A program made the translations under genes and the position numbers. Below, piece by piece: positions 22,722 to 34,830 of a DNA stretch of 64,000 nucleotides. Where the stretch lies: assembly GCA_028583415.1 (NCBI GenBank), contig CM053269.1, forward strand, positions 39,421,016-39,485,015, in the 5' to 3' direction. This DNA comes from Protea cynaroides. Taxonomy: Eukaryota; Streptophyta; Magnoliopsida; Proteales; Proteaceae. The stretch's first letter is position 1; the number at the start of each line of letters is the position of its first letter. The notes under the pieces were generated by a model that had not been told where the DNA came from, did not search any database, and was given only the letters and a program-made list of their open reading frames with translations.

Positions 22722-23905
22722 TGTCATAAACAATAAATAAATATGCATGAACAGTAATAATAGAAATATTGGATGACATATTGAATGCACATAACAATCA
22801 TACAGATATAAAATCATTCATGGCATTGGACTCAAGAATAAAATAGTTTATTATTAATCAATTAGTTTAGGTCTTGTTCTCTCACCTTTACATGATCGTA
22901 GGTCCTCTTTCAAGCTTTAAGAATCAACTATATATCGATGTTATATCACTAGAAGACCTAATCAAGATGATAGAATTTAATTAGAATTAATTCGGACTTT
23001 AAAAGCATACTGTTAACTGGGGGTCGATGCTAGGGTCGGAGGTTTCATCGACCTTGGGTGCGACCACCACTATTTTGGACTTCTCGAACACTGGGGGTCG
23101 ATGATCAGTGTCTGGTAGGGTCGATTGGCCATCGACCCCCCGTGCGACCCCCTGTAGGTTTTGTTAATTTTTTATCCTACAGTCCATTCTTCGTGTTTGG
23201 GGTCCTATGGCTTGCTTCTTTAATCCATTCCACACATGTTCTTTGGCCTAGAACCGTAGTTCATTTACTTATATGGCTTTCATGATTTCCCCCATGGTTT
23301 TTCATGAAAACCTAGCCATGGGTGGATGATTTGGGTTTCTCCTAGATCATTCGCTCTTCACTATCTATTCTAAGGTCTGTAGTATTACATGGAGATAGTA
23401 TCCATACCTGAGAATTAGGCTTGTCTCTCTGAAGCCTTCTCATTGATCTTCTTCTCCATTTTCCTTCTCTTTTCTTTCTCTCAATTTAATTAGGGTTCTA
23501 AAAGGAGTGAAAGAGGCTTAGGAACGTCCTATTTATAGAGTAAAAACTCCCAAAATAAGTCCCATTGAGATTAGGAAGGAATTCCATTGAAATTTGGAAA
23601 GTTTCCAAATCACGATTTCTGTCGACAGACTGGGGGTCGATGAGGGGGTCGGAGATCCCGTCGACCCTTGGTTCTTAAAATGTTCGACCCCCGGTATAAA
23701 ACTGGGGGTCTGACTTTTATATTGGGGGGGGGGTCCGACCCTACCTTGCTAGGTATGCGACCCTCCCCTTATTTTTAGTGTTTTTGGGTCAATTTAATAC
23801 CTAGGATCGTGATCTCCCTCACGCACTTGATCCATTTGGCTTGACCATGATGGGTAGACCTGGTTTAAGGTGGTAAGACCGGGTTAGTTCGATACGGGTC
23901 TTACA
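21643..23905 (-). mobile_element. Tekay-like LTR no. 2 (3' LTR)
   Basis: 2263 bp, TGTCACACCCTAATTC to GGGTCTTACA, with 5-bp left flank TGCAC. U3 clusters of GGGGTCGA/CGACCC words lie at 23030-23160 and 23630-23765. TATA-like TTTATAG is near 23531. A polypurine tract (minus TAGGGGGGAGT) follows at 23906. Confidence 0.85.
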
Positions 23906-25523
23906 ACTCCCCCCTACTTATAAAAATTTCGTCCTCGAAATTGTACATACCTTCTGAGTCGAATAAATGAGGGTATTGCTTTCGCATAGCATTCTCTTTT
24001 CCCCATGTAATTTCTTCCATGTCTTTACTTCTCCAGGTGACCTTAACATAATAGATATCTCGGTTGCGTAGTCATTGAACCTTTCGGTTGGTGATTTCAG
24101 TTGGTGTTACTTTAAATGTCAAATCATCAGTCAAATCAGGTAGATCTACTGTCAGAACGTGCATTGGATCTTTGACATACTTCTTCAATAAGAAAATATA
24201 AAATATGTCATGCACACTTGACATAGATGGTGGTAGTGTTAACTGGTAAGCCACTTTCCCACGCTTAGCTAGAATCTCATATGGCCCGACATATCTTGGA
24301 CTTAGTTTCCCTTTCTGTCTGAATCGTTTCAATCCTCACATAGGCGATACTTTTAAGAATACTTTATCACCCACGACGAACTCAAGGTCTCGGCGTCGGG
24401 TATCGACATATTATAGGGTGACATCTGTATAGTAGCCTAATAGCTATTATTATAAGAAAACTCAATCAGTGGTAACTTTTCATCCCATGATCCTTTAAAA
24501 TCAATTATACATGCTTGAAGCATATCTTCTAGAATTTGAATTGTACGCTCCGACTGTCCATCTGTCTGTGGATGAAATGCAGTACTAAACTTCAATGTTG
24601 TACCATAGCCTTTTGTAATCCTTCCCAAAACTTTAAAGTAAATCGTGGATCTCTATCGGATACAATACTTTCAGGTACACCATGTAATCGCACAATGTTA
24701 TCCACATACAGCTTAGCTAACCTCTCCAGTGTATACTGGGGTCGTATAGGTATAAAGCGATCTGTTTTAGTCAGGCGGTCTACAATCACCCAAACTGCGT
24801 CAACTACTCGAGGAGTCAATGGTAATCCTGTGACGAAGTCCATAGTGATGCAGTCCCATTTCCATGCTGGTTTCGGTAACGGCTTTAACAGTCTGACCGG
24901 TCTTTGTCGTTCAGCCTTTACTTTCTGACAATTTAGGCATTGAGACACGAACTTAGCTACATCTGCTTTCATTCCTCTCCACCAATATATTTTCTTTAGA
25001 TCATGATACATTTTAGTGCTTCCAGGATGTATCGAATAGATGGTGGTATGGGCTTCTTTCATCAATCGGTGTCTAATGTCCAAGCTTTCTGTTTCGGGTA
25101 CACATATTCTTCCTTTGTACTTCAGTACCTTTTCTTCATCCAAGGTGAACTCAGGGTTAGTTCTACCTTTTTTGATGTCTTCTTGTACCGTTCTCAGGTA
25201 AGGGTCTGATTTGATAGCTGTCTTCACTTCATCAACTATATCTGGTATAATTTTCAATGCGGCGAACATATTTGAAAACCGATGAATAAACCCTTGGTTG
25301 GCTGATCCATCTGGTGCATCTATCACAAACTGCTCGTTACCATGCTTGAATACCTTTCTGGTAGTACACATTGCGGCAGTTGTGTAAACCTCTCCCTGAG
25401 ATTTTATCATTTCCTTTCAACTCAACGCGTCGGCTATTGGATATCACAATCATAATCTTTCAATAGTTTCAACCATCTTGTTTGTCTCATATTCAACTCC
25501 TTATGATTAAATAGATAAGTAAG
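23906..25523 (-). pseudogene. Tekay-like element no. 2: integrase-chromodomain part of pol
   Basis: Minus-strand frames give, in protein order: the end of RNase H (LTYLFNHKELNMRQ, near 25500), the integrase zinc-binding segment (HPGSTKMYHDLKKIYWWRGM, near 25030), CLNCQKVKAERQRP, core motifs WDCITMDFVTGLPLTP and VIVDRLTKT, FHPQTDGQSERTI (near 24560), a KLSPRYVGPYEIL segment (near 24290) and a chromodomain start. Frames 24592-25410 and 24072-24332 are the largest; stops and indels break the rest. It begins abruptly at 25523 where LTR no. 3 is inserted. Confidence 0.85.
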
Positions 25524-27787
25524 TGTCACACCCCAATTCTGAACTGTTCAGAATGGTGTGATGAACCGCTAGCAAACCAACGGTTCAACCAGGATCTCGA
25601 ATAGGCTATATCTGTATTATCTGAACCCCATACATCCATAATCATAATCAGAGTAAATACACAATAGCGGAAGTCTTATAATAAAATGAACTGAGAATCT
25701 ACTGTGATATTAATATTTAAATAGAAAATTATTCCGTATAACTGAGACATAAATAAATATCAAATACATGTCCATAATAAATCCAAGTAAATAAACCTAA
25801 GAAAAATATCTAACCGAATACACATGAGTTGCACTCGCAAGAGACGTCATGTGTATCCACTTCATCTTCTACTTCCATCGCCGCTACATCTCCGTATGCT
25901 GGAGCATATAAATAGTCTTCAACGGTATAACCTGCATCATCAACTAAAAATATTCGACGTCGAGGGGTGAGCACACATCATGGCTCAGTGAGCAAACAAA
26001 ATAATGCAACAATACATATGCATGCAATCAATTTATATCTTTGGTCTGGTTTATAGTTTGCATTGTGCTATAGAAAGGATAGGTGGCCGCCGCACCTCTA
26101 TACACAAGTGTGTAGATACGCCCAATGACTCCAGCACTGTCGCCCACAGCACCCAAAATGGCACAATATACACCCCATGAAAACGGCATGGCTGTACCGA
26201 TTGATACCATACCAACAAATAAACCCTTACTGGCTAGGGTTGCAAACTGGGCTCGCAACTAACCAATCCTATTGCCAAACAGTGTATCCAAGGCCTCACC
26301 CCAGCATCCCTCAGAGCACCCGTAGAGATAGAGCTAAGGCCCCTCGGTAGAGTATAGGACTCAACGACCGAGACCCTCCTTGATGCCCTACGTCGCAATA
26401 GTTCTGCTAAGGTAATGGCGATACGACGATATCAGTGGACATAAGTTGAGTAGACCATAGCACAATATACACCCCATGAAAAACGGCCATGGTTGTACCG
26501 GTTGATACCATTCCTACCCTCACCATATACACTGGCCAAACACAAACATTCACATGCATATTCCTATCATCATCATCATCATCATGTTATAAACAATAAA
26601 GTAAATATGCATGAACAGTTAATAGAGATAGTTGATGACATATAAATGCACATACAAGCATACATGCATAGAATCAATATGGCATTGGACTCAAGAAGTA
26701 AAACAGTTTATTATTAACCAATTAGTTTAGGTCTTGTTCCCTCACCTTAGCTTGCTAATAGATACTTTTCCAAGCTTTAGAATCACCTTTATAATGTTAT
26801 TATATTGCTAGAAGACCTAACAAAGCTGATAAAATTTAATTAAAATTTATTTAGCATTTAAAAACCATTCTGTTAACTGAGGGTCGGAGGTAGGGTCGGA
26901 GTCCTGATCGACCCTGGGTACAACCCTCCCCAAAATCTGAACTTCCCAAACACTGAGGGTCGATACTCAGGATCACCTAGGGGGTCGGATGGTCATCGAC
27001 CCTCGGTGCGACCCTCGGTGTACTTTGGTCAATTTCTCTCTTTTAGTCCATCCTTCGTGTTTGGGGTCCTATGGCTTTCTCCTACAGTCCATTCAACATT
27101 CATTCCATGGTCTAGAATCATGAATAATCCACCTAGATAGCTTTCATGTAATCTCCCATGGTTTTCTATGAAAACCTAACCATGGTTGATGGTTTGGGTT
27201 TCTTCGAGATCATACTCTCATCATTATCTAACCTAAGGTCTGTAGAGACTCATGGAGTTAGTATCCATACCTGAGAAGATTACTCCTTCTCTGCAATTCT
27301 TCTCTTTTTGGCTAAATTCTCTTCATTGCTTCTCTTCTTCTTCTTTTCCTTCTCTTCTCTTTCTCTCAATTCAATTAGGATTGTAAAAGGAGTGAAAGAG
27401 GCTTAGGAACGTCCTTTAAATAGAGTAGGAACATCCTAAATTAAGTCCCATTGAGATTAGGAAAGAATCCAAATCGAAAATTAGGAAATTTCCTAATTTT
27501 AGTTTCGGCGACAACTGAGGGTCGATGGGAGGGTTGATGATCCCGTCGACCCTAGGTTTCTAGTGAGTCCAACCCTCCCTTCAAAATTGAGGGTCTGACT
27601 TTCTGTTTTGGGGGGGTCCGCCCTCCTTGGCTGGGTATGCGACCCTCCCCTTAAATTAAGTGTTTTTGGGTCGATTTGATACCTGGGATCTCGATCTCCT
27701 TCACGCCCTTGGTCCATTTGACTCGACCATGATGGGTAAACCTGGTTCAAGGTGGTAAGACCGGGTTAGATTGACACGGGTCTTACA
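25524..27787 (-). mobile_element. Tekay-like LTR no. 3 (3' LTR)
   Basis: 2264 bp, TGTCACACCCCAATTC to GGTCTTACA, left flank GTAAG. U3 GGGTCG clusters lie at 26880-27025 and 27515-27660; TTTAAATAG near 27416 may be the TATA-like box. It is inserted in the RNase H region of element no. 2. Confidence 0.85.
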
Positions 27788-30165
27788 ACTCCCCCTACTT
27801 ATAAAAATTTTATCCTCGAAATTATACGTACCTTCTGAATCAAATAAGTGAGGGTATTGCTTTCGCATAGTATTTTCTTCTTCCCATGTAATTTCTTCCA
27901 TGTCTCTACTTTTTCATGTGACCTTAACATAATAGATATGTCGGTTGCATAGACGTTGAACCTTTCGGCTGGTGATTTCAGTTGGTGTTACTTCAAATGT
28001 CAAATCATCAGTCAAATCTGGTAAATCTACTGTCAAGACATGCATTGGATCCTTGACATACTTCTTCAATAGGAAAATGTGAAATACGTCATGCACACTT
28101 GACATAGATGGTGGTAGTGCTAACTGATAAGCCACTTTACCACGCGTAGCTAGAATTTCATACGGCCCGACATATCTTGGACTTAGTTTCCCTTTCTGTC
28201 CGAACATTTTCAATCCTCGCATAAGTGATACCTTCAAAAATACTTTATCACCTACAGCGAACTCCAGATCTCTGCGTCGAGTATCCGTATATTGCTTCTG
28301 ACGGTTCTGAGCTGTTCTCACTCTTTCCTTGATAATGTCGACCACTCGACACGACAAGTCTCTTCAACAAATTCCGGTCCAACAATACTACGTTCTCCAA
28401 CTTCATTCCAAAGTAAAGGAGTTCGACACTTTCTGTCATACAGTGCTTCATAAGGTGACATTTGTATAGTAGCCTGATAGCTATTGTTATACGCGAACTC
28501 GATCAATGGTAACTTTTCATCCCATGATCCTTTGAAATCAATTACACATGCTCGTAGCATATCTTCTAGAATATGAATTGTACGCTCTGACTGTCCATCT
28601 GTCTGTGGATGGAATGCAGTACTGAACTTCAATGTTGTACCCATAGCCTTTTGCAATCCTTTCCAAAACTTGGAAGTAAATCGTGGATCTCTATCGGACA
28701 CAATACTCTTTGGTACACCGTATAATCGAACAATATTATCCACATACAGCTTTGCTAACCTTTCTAGTGTATACTGAGGTCATATAGGTATGAAGCGAGC
28801 TGTTTTTGTCAGACGATCTACAATAACCCAAACTGCGTCAACTACCCGAGGAGTCAGTGGTAATCATGACGAAGTCCATAGTGATGCAGTCCCATTTCCA
28901 TGCTCGTTCCAGTAATGGCTGTAACAGTCCTGCGAGTCTTTGTCGTTCCGCTTTTACCTTCTGACAATTTAGGCATTGAGACACGAACTTGACTACATCT
29001 GCTTTCATTCTCCTCCACCAATATAGTTTCTATAGATCATGATACATTTTTGTACTTCCAGGATGCATCGAATAGATGGTGGTATGGGCTTCTTTCATCA
29101 GTCGGTGTCTAATGTCCACACTTTCTGTTTCAGGTACACATATTCTTCCTTTGTATTTCAGTACTTTCTCTTCATCCAAGGTGAACTCAGGATTAGTCCT
29201 ACCTTTCTCGATATCTTCTTGTACTGTTCTCAGATAAGGATCTGATTTGATAGCTGTCTTCACTTCATCCATTATATCCGGTATAATCTTCAAAGCGGCG
29301 AACATATTTTTGAAAACCGATGAATAAACCCTTGCTTGGCTGCTTCATCCGTTGCGTCTATCACATATTGCTCGTCATCGTGATTGAATACCATTCCGGT
29401 AGTATACATTGATGCAATTGTACTAACCTCTCCTTGAGATTTTATCATTGCCTTTCTGCTCAACGCATCCGCTACTATGTTAGCTTTCCCCGGATGATAC
29501 TGAATATCACAATCATAGTCCTTCAATAGTTTCAGCCATCTTCTTTGTCTCATATTCAATTCCTTCTGATTAAATAAATAAGTAAGACTTTTATGGTCCG
29601 ATTTAATCTGAAATTTCTCTCCGTATAGGTAATGTCTCCATATCTTGACAGCATGTACTACTGCCGCTAACTCCAAATCGTGGGTGGGGTAATTTTTCTC
29701 ATGTATCTTCAATTGTCTTGAGGCATAAGCAATTACTTGTTCTCCTTGCATAAGCACACATCCCAATCCCAGTCCTGACGCATCAGTGTATAAGGTAAAT
29801 GTCTATCCTGGAACAGGAATAGTCAAAATCGAAGCGGATATCAATCTGGTCTTCAATGTTTGGAAGCTCTTCTCACATTTATCCGTCCACACAAATTTTG
29901 CACCTTTCTTAGTCAGACTGGTGAGAGGTACAGCAATCCGGGAATAGTCTTCTACGAATCTCCGATAATAACCAGCGAGACCCAGAAAACTTCTAATTTC
30001 TGAAACGCTCTTTGGTGCTTCCCACTTTACAATAGCCTCGATCTTGCTGGGGTCCACTTTGATTCCTTCAGCGGATACTACATGGCCTAGGAAGGCGACT
30101 TCACTTAACCAAAACTCACACTTTGAAATTTTGGCATATAACTTCTCTTTCCTTAAACAACTCTC
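27788..30165 (-). pseudogene. Tekay-like element no. 3: RT end, RNase H, integrase, chromodomain
   Basis: Protein order on the minus strand: RT thumb and connection (SKCEFWLSEVAFLGHVVSA near 30110, then SFLGLAGYYRRFVEDYS), RNase H (SDHKSLTYLF near 29590, RRWLKLLKDYDCDIQYHPGK), integrase (HPGSTKMYHDL, FHPQTDGQSERT near 28600), KLSPRYVGPYEIL (near 28180) and chromodomain (EEITWEEENTMRK near 27880). Several stops and frameshifts. Homology to RT stops near 30165. The next 24 bp are the leader of a copia element, so the 5' half of this gypsy element was deleted together with most of the copia interior. Confidence 0.85.
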
Positions 30166-30177
30166 AAAAGGGCACTT

Positions 30178-30189
30178 GCTCTGATACCA
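30178..30189 (-). other. Copia primer-binding site
   Basis: TGGTATCAGAGC on the minus strand, complementary to the 3' part of plant initiator methionine tRNA, directly inside the LTR at 30190-30507. Confidence 0.85.
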
Positions 30190-30507
30190 TGTAACAAAAT
30201 AGAAACAAGAGAGGATGGAGAAATAAAGGAAGAGAAAGAGAGCGAAAGCAGAATTGAATTAGTTGGTTCCTTCTCTCCTCCTAATAGTATATATTTATAG
30301 AAAATAGTAAACAACTTTTAGATAGGATATCTATGACTATACCATTTAGAGTCCTAGTCACAAAATAAAGATAAAGTAAACTCAAAATAAGAAAAAGAAA
30401 CTAACAAGCCTAATTAGCAAAGGAAACAAATAAATCAAAATAATAAACTAATTAGGAGTCCATCATGTGGCACATGATTAAGTAATAGCGTATTTTATAT
30501 CGTTACA
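30190..30507 (-). mobile_element. Ty1/copia LTR (5' LTR of a minus-strand element)
   Basis: 318 bp, TGTAACAAAATAGAAAC to ATCGTTACA on the plus strand, with terminal TGTAAC/GTTACA inverted repeat. Same family as 13972-14334. PBS at its left edge and PRISE coding sequence at its right edge. The pair probably bounds one copia insertion whose interior was invaded by gypsy elements and then largely deleted. The flanks (TCTTC and CTAAC) do not match as a target duplication, which leaves room for two separate insertions. Confidence 0.7.
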
Positions 30508-30600
30508 CTAACATTCCAAGTGCCTTACCAATGAGCCCAGTTACACCTAAGATGAGAGCAACATTGAGAACAAGAGTTTTTGCAGCTTACACTAGTCGGT
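30508..30600 (-). pseudogene. PRISE pseudogene, N-terminal fragment
   Basis: The minus strand encodes LNVALILGVTGLIGKALGM, the N-terminal beta-strand and glycine-rich NADPH-binding loop (GVTGLIG at 30531-30551) of the PRISE family. It ends exactly at the copia LTR. The downstream continuation in protein space (KVYGVACR) starts just beyond the other copia LTR at 13971, so both pieces belong to one gene. Upstream exon sequence was not identified. Confidence 0.65.
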
Positions 30601-30682
30601 GTCAAGGCCTCTTGACACTAATTCTCTTTGGTGCACACTCATTGGGCCATTATGGAAACCACAAACAAGGGGATGAGGTGTT

Positions 30683-30919
30683 GGATTCACATCCTCTCCT
30701 CCCAGTGGTTCTGGGAGGACAGAAACGCCCTCGTCGGACGGCCGACACGTGGCTCTCCAGAGAATCCCAGACTCACGTTCGAGCCGACATCGAGCCGACA
30801 AGCTGAGCCGACAGAGGGTGTCGGCTCTGACATGGGGGCTCGGATTCTCCAGAGAGCCATATGTCGGCCATCCGACAGGGGCGTCCGCGTCCGATTCTAG
30901 GAGGAGAGGATGCGGATCC
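30683..30919. mobile_element. MULE-type foldback MITE, copy M3
   Basis: 237 bp with termini GGATTCACATCCTCTCC and GAGAGGATGCGGATCC and a perfect 9-bp target duplication TGAGGTGTT (30674-30682 and 30920-30928). Nearly palindromic throughout, with GGCCGACACGTGGCTCTC pairing with GAGAGCCATATGTCGGCC. This is the clearest copy for defining the family. Confidence 0.9.
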
Positions 30920-30928
30920 TGAGGTGTT

Positions 30929-31401
30929 TGGGTTTTCCATCAATTCAATATCAAGCGCCGATGTCAACAGTCATTTCCGGTGTCAATAAGAATCATCCTT
31001 TTTTTTCTTTTTTTTTTAAAATACACATTGCCTTATTCCCAAAAGTTTTTTTTGAAAATCAAAGATAAAATTGATTTTTCACAAATATTTTTAAAAGTGA
31101 CTTACCATATTATCACTAAAGAATTATCATTGTGTCACCCTACTTTGAAATGGACAAATGAAATGACTGAACGAAAAAACGAATGTACTTCCAGAATCTC
31201 CCTAGAATTATAGTAGAAGTGTAGAAACCATTTCTAGAATCATAATTATTTTGGGTAACTTACACTGTCAAGGAAATTATAGAATCCTTCCTTGCTGAGG
31301 TTGCTAAGCATTAATTACCATTTCAACCCAGAATTTAACCTCAACATTTTTTTTGTAAAATATTTGCTCATGAAATAATAAAATAAAATCCTTGCTGGCA
31401 G
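30929..31401. other. Non-coding stretch before TIM50 fragment
   Basis: AT-rich with T- and A-runs; no gene or element ends recognised. The last bases (TTGCTGGCAG) are the splice acceptor of the TIM50-like exon. Confidence 0.5.
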
Positions 31402-31796
31402 GATCTCTCAAAACTGAACAGGGACCCTGCAAGGGTTCTCTATGTCAGTGGGCATGCACTTGAGTCGAGCCTTCAGCCAGAAAATTGTTTTTCAATTAAC
31501 CCTTGGAAGCTTGAACCAGATGATATAGTACTTCCGGATCTTATTCCATTTCTTGATTGTAAGTAAGCTACCGTGATACTGTCGCCATGTAATCTATTAG
31601 TAGATGCATTACTTGAACGCATGGTGATTTTCCTAGTTTGAATCCACCCCTGGGAATGTAAACATTTACTGATTTCACATTCCGTTTTTTACAGATGTGG
31701 CCGCCACAGACCTACTGATATAAGACCAGTTCTAGCCTCTTATCAAGGTCGGGACATTGCTAGTAAATTTATTCAGCGTTCGAAAGAGCATCAGAG
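31402..31796 (+). pseudogene. TIM50-like gene fragment (two exons)
   Basis: Two exons match plant TIM50, the receptor subunit of the mitochondrial TIM23 presequence translocase (HAD/NIF-phosphatase-like fold). Exon 31402-31558 encodes DLSKLNRDPARVLYVSGHAL, then LQPENCF and PDLIPFLD, followed by a GTAAGTAAG donor. Exon 31695-31796 follows a TTTTTTACAG acceptor and encodes RHRPTDIRPVLASYQGRDI and KFIQRSKEHQR. One base is missing near 31701 (GTGGCCGCC where TIM50 needs an extra C), which shifts the frame across the junction. Upstream exons are absent and no terminal exon was found. Retained introns show it was copied or moved as DNA, not as processed RNA. Confidence 0.8.
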
Positions 31797-32879
31797 GTAA
31801 TATCTTTCCCATTCTCTGTCTGCTTAATTTGAGCATCTTGTGGTCATCTTCATATCCCTTAGCTTCATTGTTTTGGTCATTCTGCATCTTTTGGTCATCT
31901 TCATGGGTGCAACATTCTGTATATCACTTAAAAATTCTTTAGTTATTATTTCTTCTTTGTCGGCTTGTTACATGGACAATTAACATTTATCACATGTAGC
32001 TCAGTGGCCTTACTGTTTTTCAGTTAGTTTATGGTGTCCTATTGATAGGGATAATATTAATGTCACTGATATGCCGACTTTCTTCAGTTTGCTGATATTG
32101 GCCGGCTTCAACTGTAGTTTCTGCAGTTTTTATTTCTGCTCAATGATTGAAAAACCTGTATCCTCAAATTAACCATGTGCCCAATGTATCCACCACTACC
32201 ATTTATTCTATGTAGAGACAATACATAGGGCGCATCAAAACACATCAATAGCTCAATTCTTGCTACGTTGATGGGTATTATGTTTGGGACTCTGTTTGGA
32301 GCCTGAATTATGCCTACGCATGAATGGCCCCAAAATACAGTTGGTGTTAGGTTTAAGCGCTTCTCTTTTGTATTGCAGAGGCCATTTGGGATAGACCAAG
32401 GAATGCCATAGGATGGAAGCAGCAGATTCAGGGACTTGAAGTGATCAACCATTTTATACCACTTTTTGCTTCCCCTATATGGAAAAATTGGTGTCTACTG
32501 TCTACCTCAACATCAATCAAAAAGACAGGCTTTATTCTCAACCCATAACGAAGTAAAGCCTGGCAAGAGGAAAGCACTTACTGATGTCACCAACTCAAAG
32601 AACCATATAGACACTAGGCAACAAAGAAAAAAGATATCAAGAGAAGCAATGAATTTTTGAAATGTATATTTAATTTATATATTTTTGACATTGTATAATA
32701 TGCTTTTAAAGTTAAATGAAAAGCAATTGTATAGTGCTCTTTTAAAATTAAATGAAAAGCAATGACTTTTTGTCATGTCAATATGTAATGATAATTAATT
32801 TTTGAAATTAATAAATGTATTGAAAGTAGTTACAGGTGTAAAAATATTAATTATTTATAAATTTTTAATACAACTTTTT
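31797..32879. other. Non-coding stretch after TIM50 fragment
   Basis: Begins with a GTAATATC splice donor and intron-like T-rich DNA. No further TIM50 exon was recognised. The short frames (32108-32452 minus, 32466-32660 plus) resemble nothing known to me. Confidence 0.45.
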
Positions 32880-33299
32880 AGCGACAGTCAATATGTCTGT
32901 CGCTAATAATATTTAGTACAATTTCCAAACATGTTTTATCGTCCCTTACATCTATTTTTAGCGATGGCATTATAATCGTGGCTAACAATATTAGGATACG
33001 GCAACATTATTTCTGTCCTTTAAAATCATGATATTAGGCTACGGTACATTGCCGTAGCTAAAGATTGATATTCGGCAATGACAATACATATACCGTAGCT
33101 AAAAACATTATATTAGGCTATGGCAGTTAACGTATCATCGGTAAATATTTTGCCAGACGCCACCCCAAATATTAGCCACAGAATTTATAGCCATGGAATA
33201 GCAATGGTTATTGCTACCGTCTCTCTTTCTTTTGGCTACGAAAATGGAGTTTGGTGACGGTAATATAGTCGTCGCTAAAAATATGAATTGTTGTAGTGC
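32880..33299 (-). mobile_element. CACTA (En/Spm-like) transposon end
   Basis: The right edge reads AATTGTTGTAGTG, the complement of the CACTACAA terminus of CACTA elements. Inside are many TTTTAGCGACGG/CGTCGCTAAA-type subterminal repeats in both orientations (32880, 32957, 33058, 33098, 33270), typical of this superfamily. The other end was not found, so whether the TIM50 fragment is cargo is open. Confidence 0.7.
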
Positions 33300-33663
33300 A
33301 TAGAATTGTGTGTGGTTTGGAATATTCAGATGGGGACACATGTACACTTGGATAACCAATCTGCGAGATTCCACGTGTCTTTCTCCGATTGGCTGCGTTC
33401 TGCATGGTCCTAACAAGACCTTCGGGAACTAAAGAGGAACACGAAAATTAACTAATTAATGATAGAAACACACAAAACAAAACTAATGAAAAATGATACG
33501 ATGGCATATAGAGAAAATAAAGCATTCACTCATAACTGAAATGGGCAAGAAATCTGGGCCCAAATCGAAGTTTGCCCTCATCATATTGCAAAGAAAAAAC
33601 CCTAGAGGCGAAATGAAGTGAGAAAGATAGAGTGGAGAGGATATGGATTCCATTGGTAATAGG
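33300..33663. other. Non-coding stretch
   Basis: No gene or repeat boundary recognised between the CACTA end and the TRIM element. Confidence 0.5.
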
Positions 33664-34114
33664 TGTCAAGTTTCCAACTCAAAAGTTCGAACTAGAAGTG
33701 GAGGGACTCTCCATATATAAGATCACATGATTCTAATCTCATTAGCAATGTGGGATTATTCCCATTACTTCCCTTCACATGTAACCCCACCGTTAGGTGG
33801 TGTATATGTGGTAATATATGGCATTACATTGCACTTTTCAGGTGATTGGACCCTCTTCTTGGGTGACTGATCCCTCTTTGGGTGATATATAGTCCCATTT
33901 TTAGTGATATATAGTCCCTCTTTTTGTGCATCTGACGTCCCTCTTTCGGTGACTTGGCCTCTTTTTTTTTTTAAGGGTTACTATGATAGAGAACCTGAAG
34001 CTCTGATACTATGTCAAGTTTCCAACTCAAAAGTTTGAACTAGTAAGTGGAGGGACTCTCCATATATAAGACCACAGGATTCCAATCTCATTAGCAATGT
34101 GGGACTATTCCCAT
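33664..34114 (-). mobile_element. TRIM retrotransposon (101-bp LTRs)
   Basis: Terminal direct repeats 33664-33764 and 34012-34113 (TGTCAAGTTTCC to GACTATTCCCA). The interior of about 247 bp has a PBS on the minus strand (ATGGTATCAGAGC-like, 33999-34011) and repeated CCCTCTTTGGGTGA words. TAATAGG flanks both sides (33657-33663 and 34115-34121). It has no coding sequence, as expected for a terminal-repeat retrotransposon in miniature. Confidence 0.8.
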
Positions 34115-34121
34115 TAATAGG

Positions 34122-34819
34122 TATGGGTCTGATTCTCTCTTTAAATTCTCTTTGTGATTTCTATATTTTAGATTTCTGATGTGGGTGGTCAATCGCCTTC
34201 CATCTCACTCTGCTTATTAGTTTCATTCTCATTTTTCATTATTGTTATCTAGAAAACCCAACCACATTTAACTTTACAAGCCCTCTTGCTCTTTGCTCAA
34301 CCAACCTCCCTCCTCGTCGGTCCTTTAGATGAGCATGAGTTTCAGTGGCAGATAAATTTTGCAACTCAGGGTTTGAAAATTGGAAAATGGTGAGGGCCTT
34401 CTTTGCTTGTTCTTTTATTTTTGCAGAACAGCCAGTGGTTTGAGCTCATGGTTGGAAGGGTTTCTTCTCTTCTCTCTCGGTTGCAGAGAAGATAGCAAAT
34501 TGACTTTGTTCAAAACAAAAAGGATCGAAACTCAAGCCAGAAGGAAGAGAGGAGAGGTTATTCGGTGTAGCATGTCTCTCTTTCCAGGTATCCTCACTAA
34601 TTAAATACGGCCATTAGATGGGAGAAAAACCACGTGGTGCTCATCCAGTGGCCACTGGTCTTCCTCCTATTTCCGTACCGATTGGAGAAGATCTAATTCC
34701 AAGAAAAATTAAGGATAATGATCAAAACTAGCACACAAAAAAAAAAAAAAAAAAAAAACCAAAACCAGGCGCCCTTGGGCATCCCAAGAAATGCCAGATC
34801 AAATCGACAGAGGCAACAG
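34122..34819. other. Non-coding stretch
   Basis: No gene recognised; the 34380-34604 frame has no known motif. Contains an A24 run at about 34737. Confidence 0.45.
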
Positions 34820-34830
34820 CCCAGTAAATG

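Noticed and set aside
24536..25209. Plus-strand frames opposite the integrase
   Set aside because: Shadows of the minus-strand pol coding sequence.
34737..34762. LINE stub at the A24 run
   Set aside because: No TNACC before the tail and no flanking direct repeat could be found.
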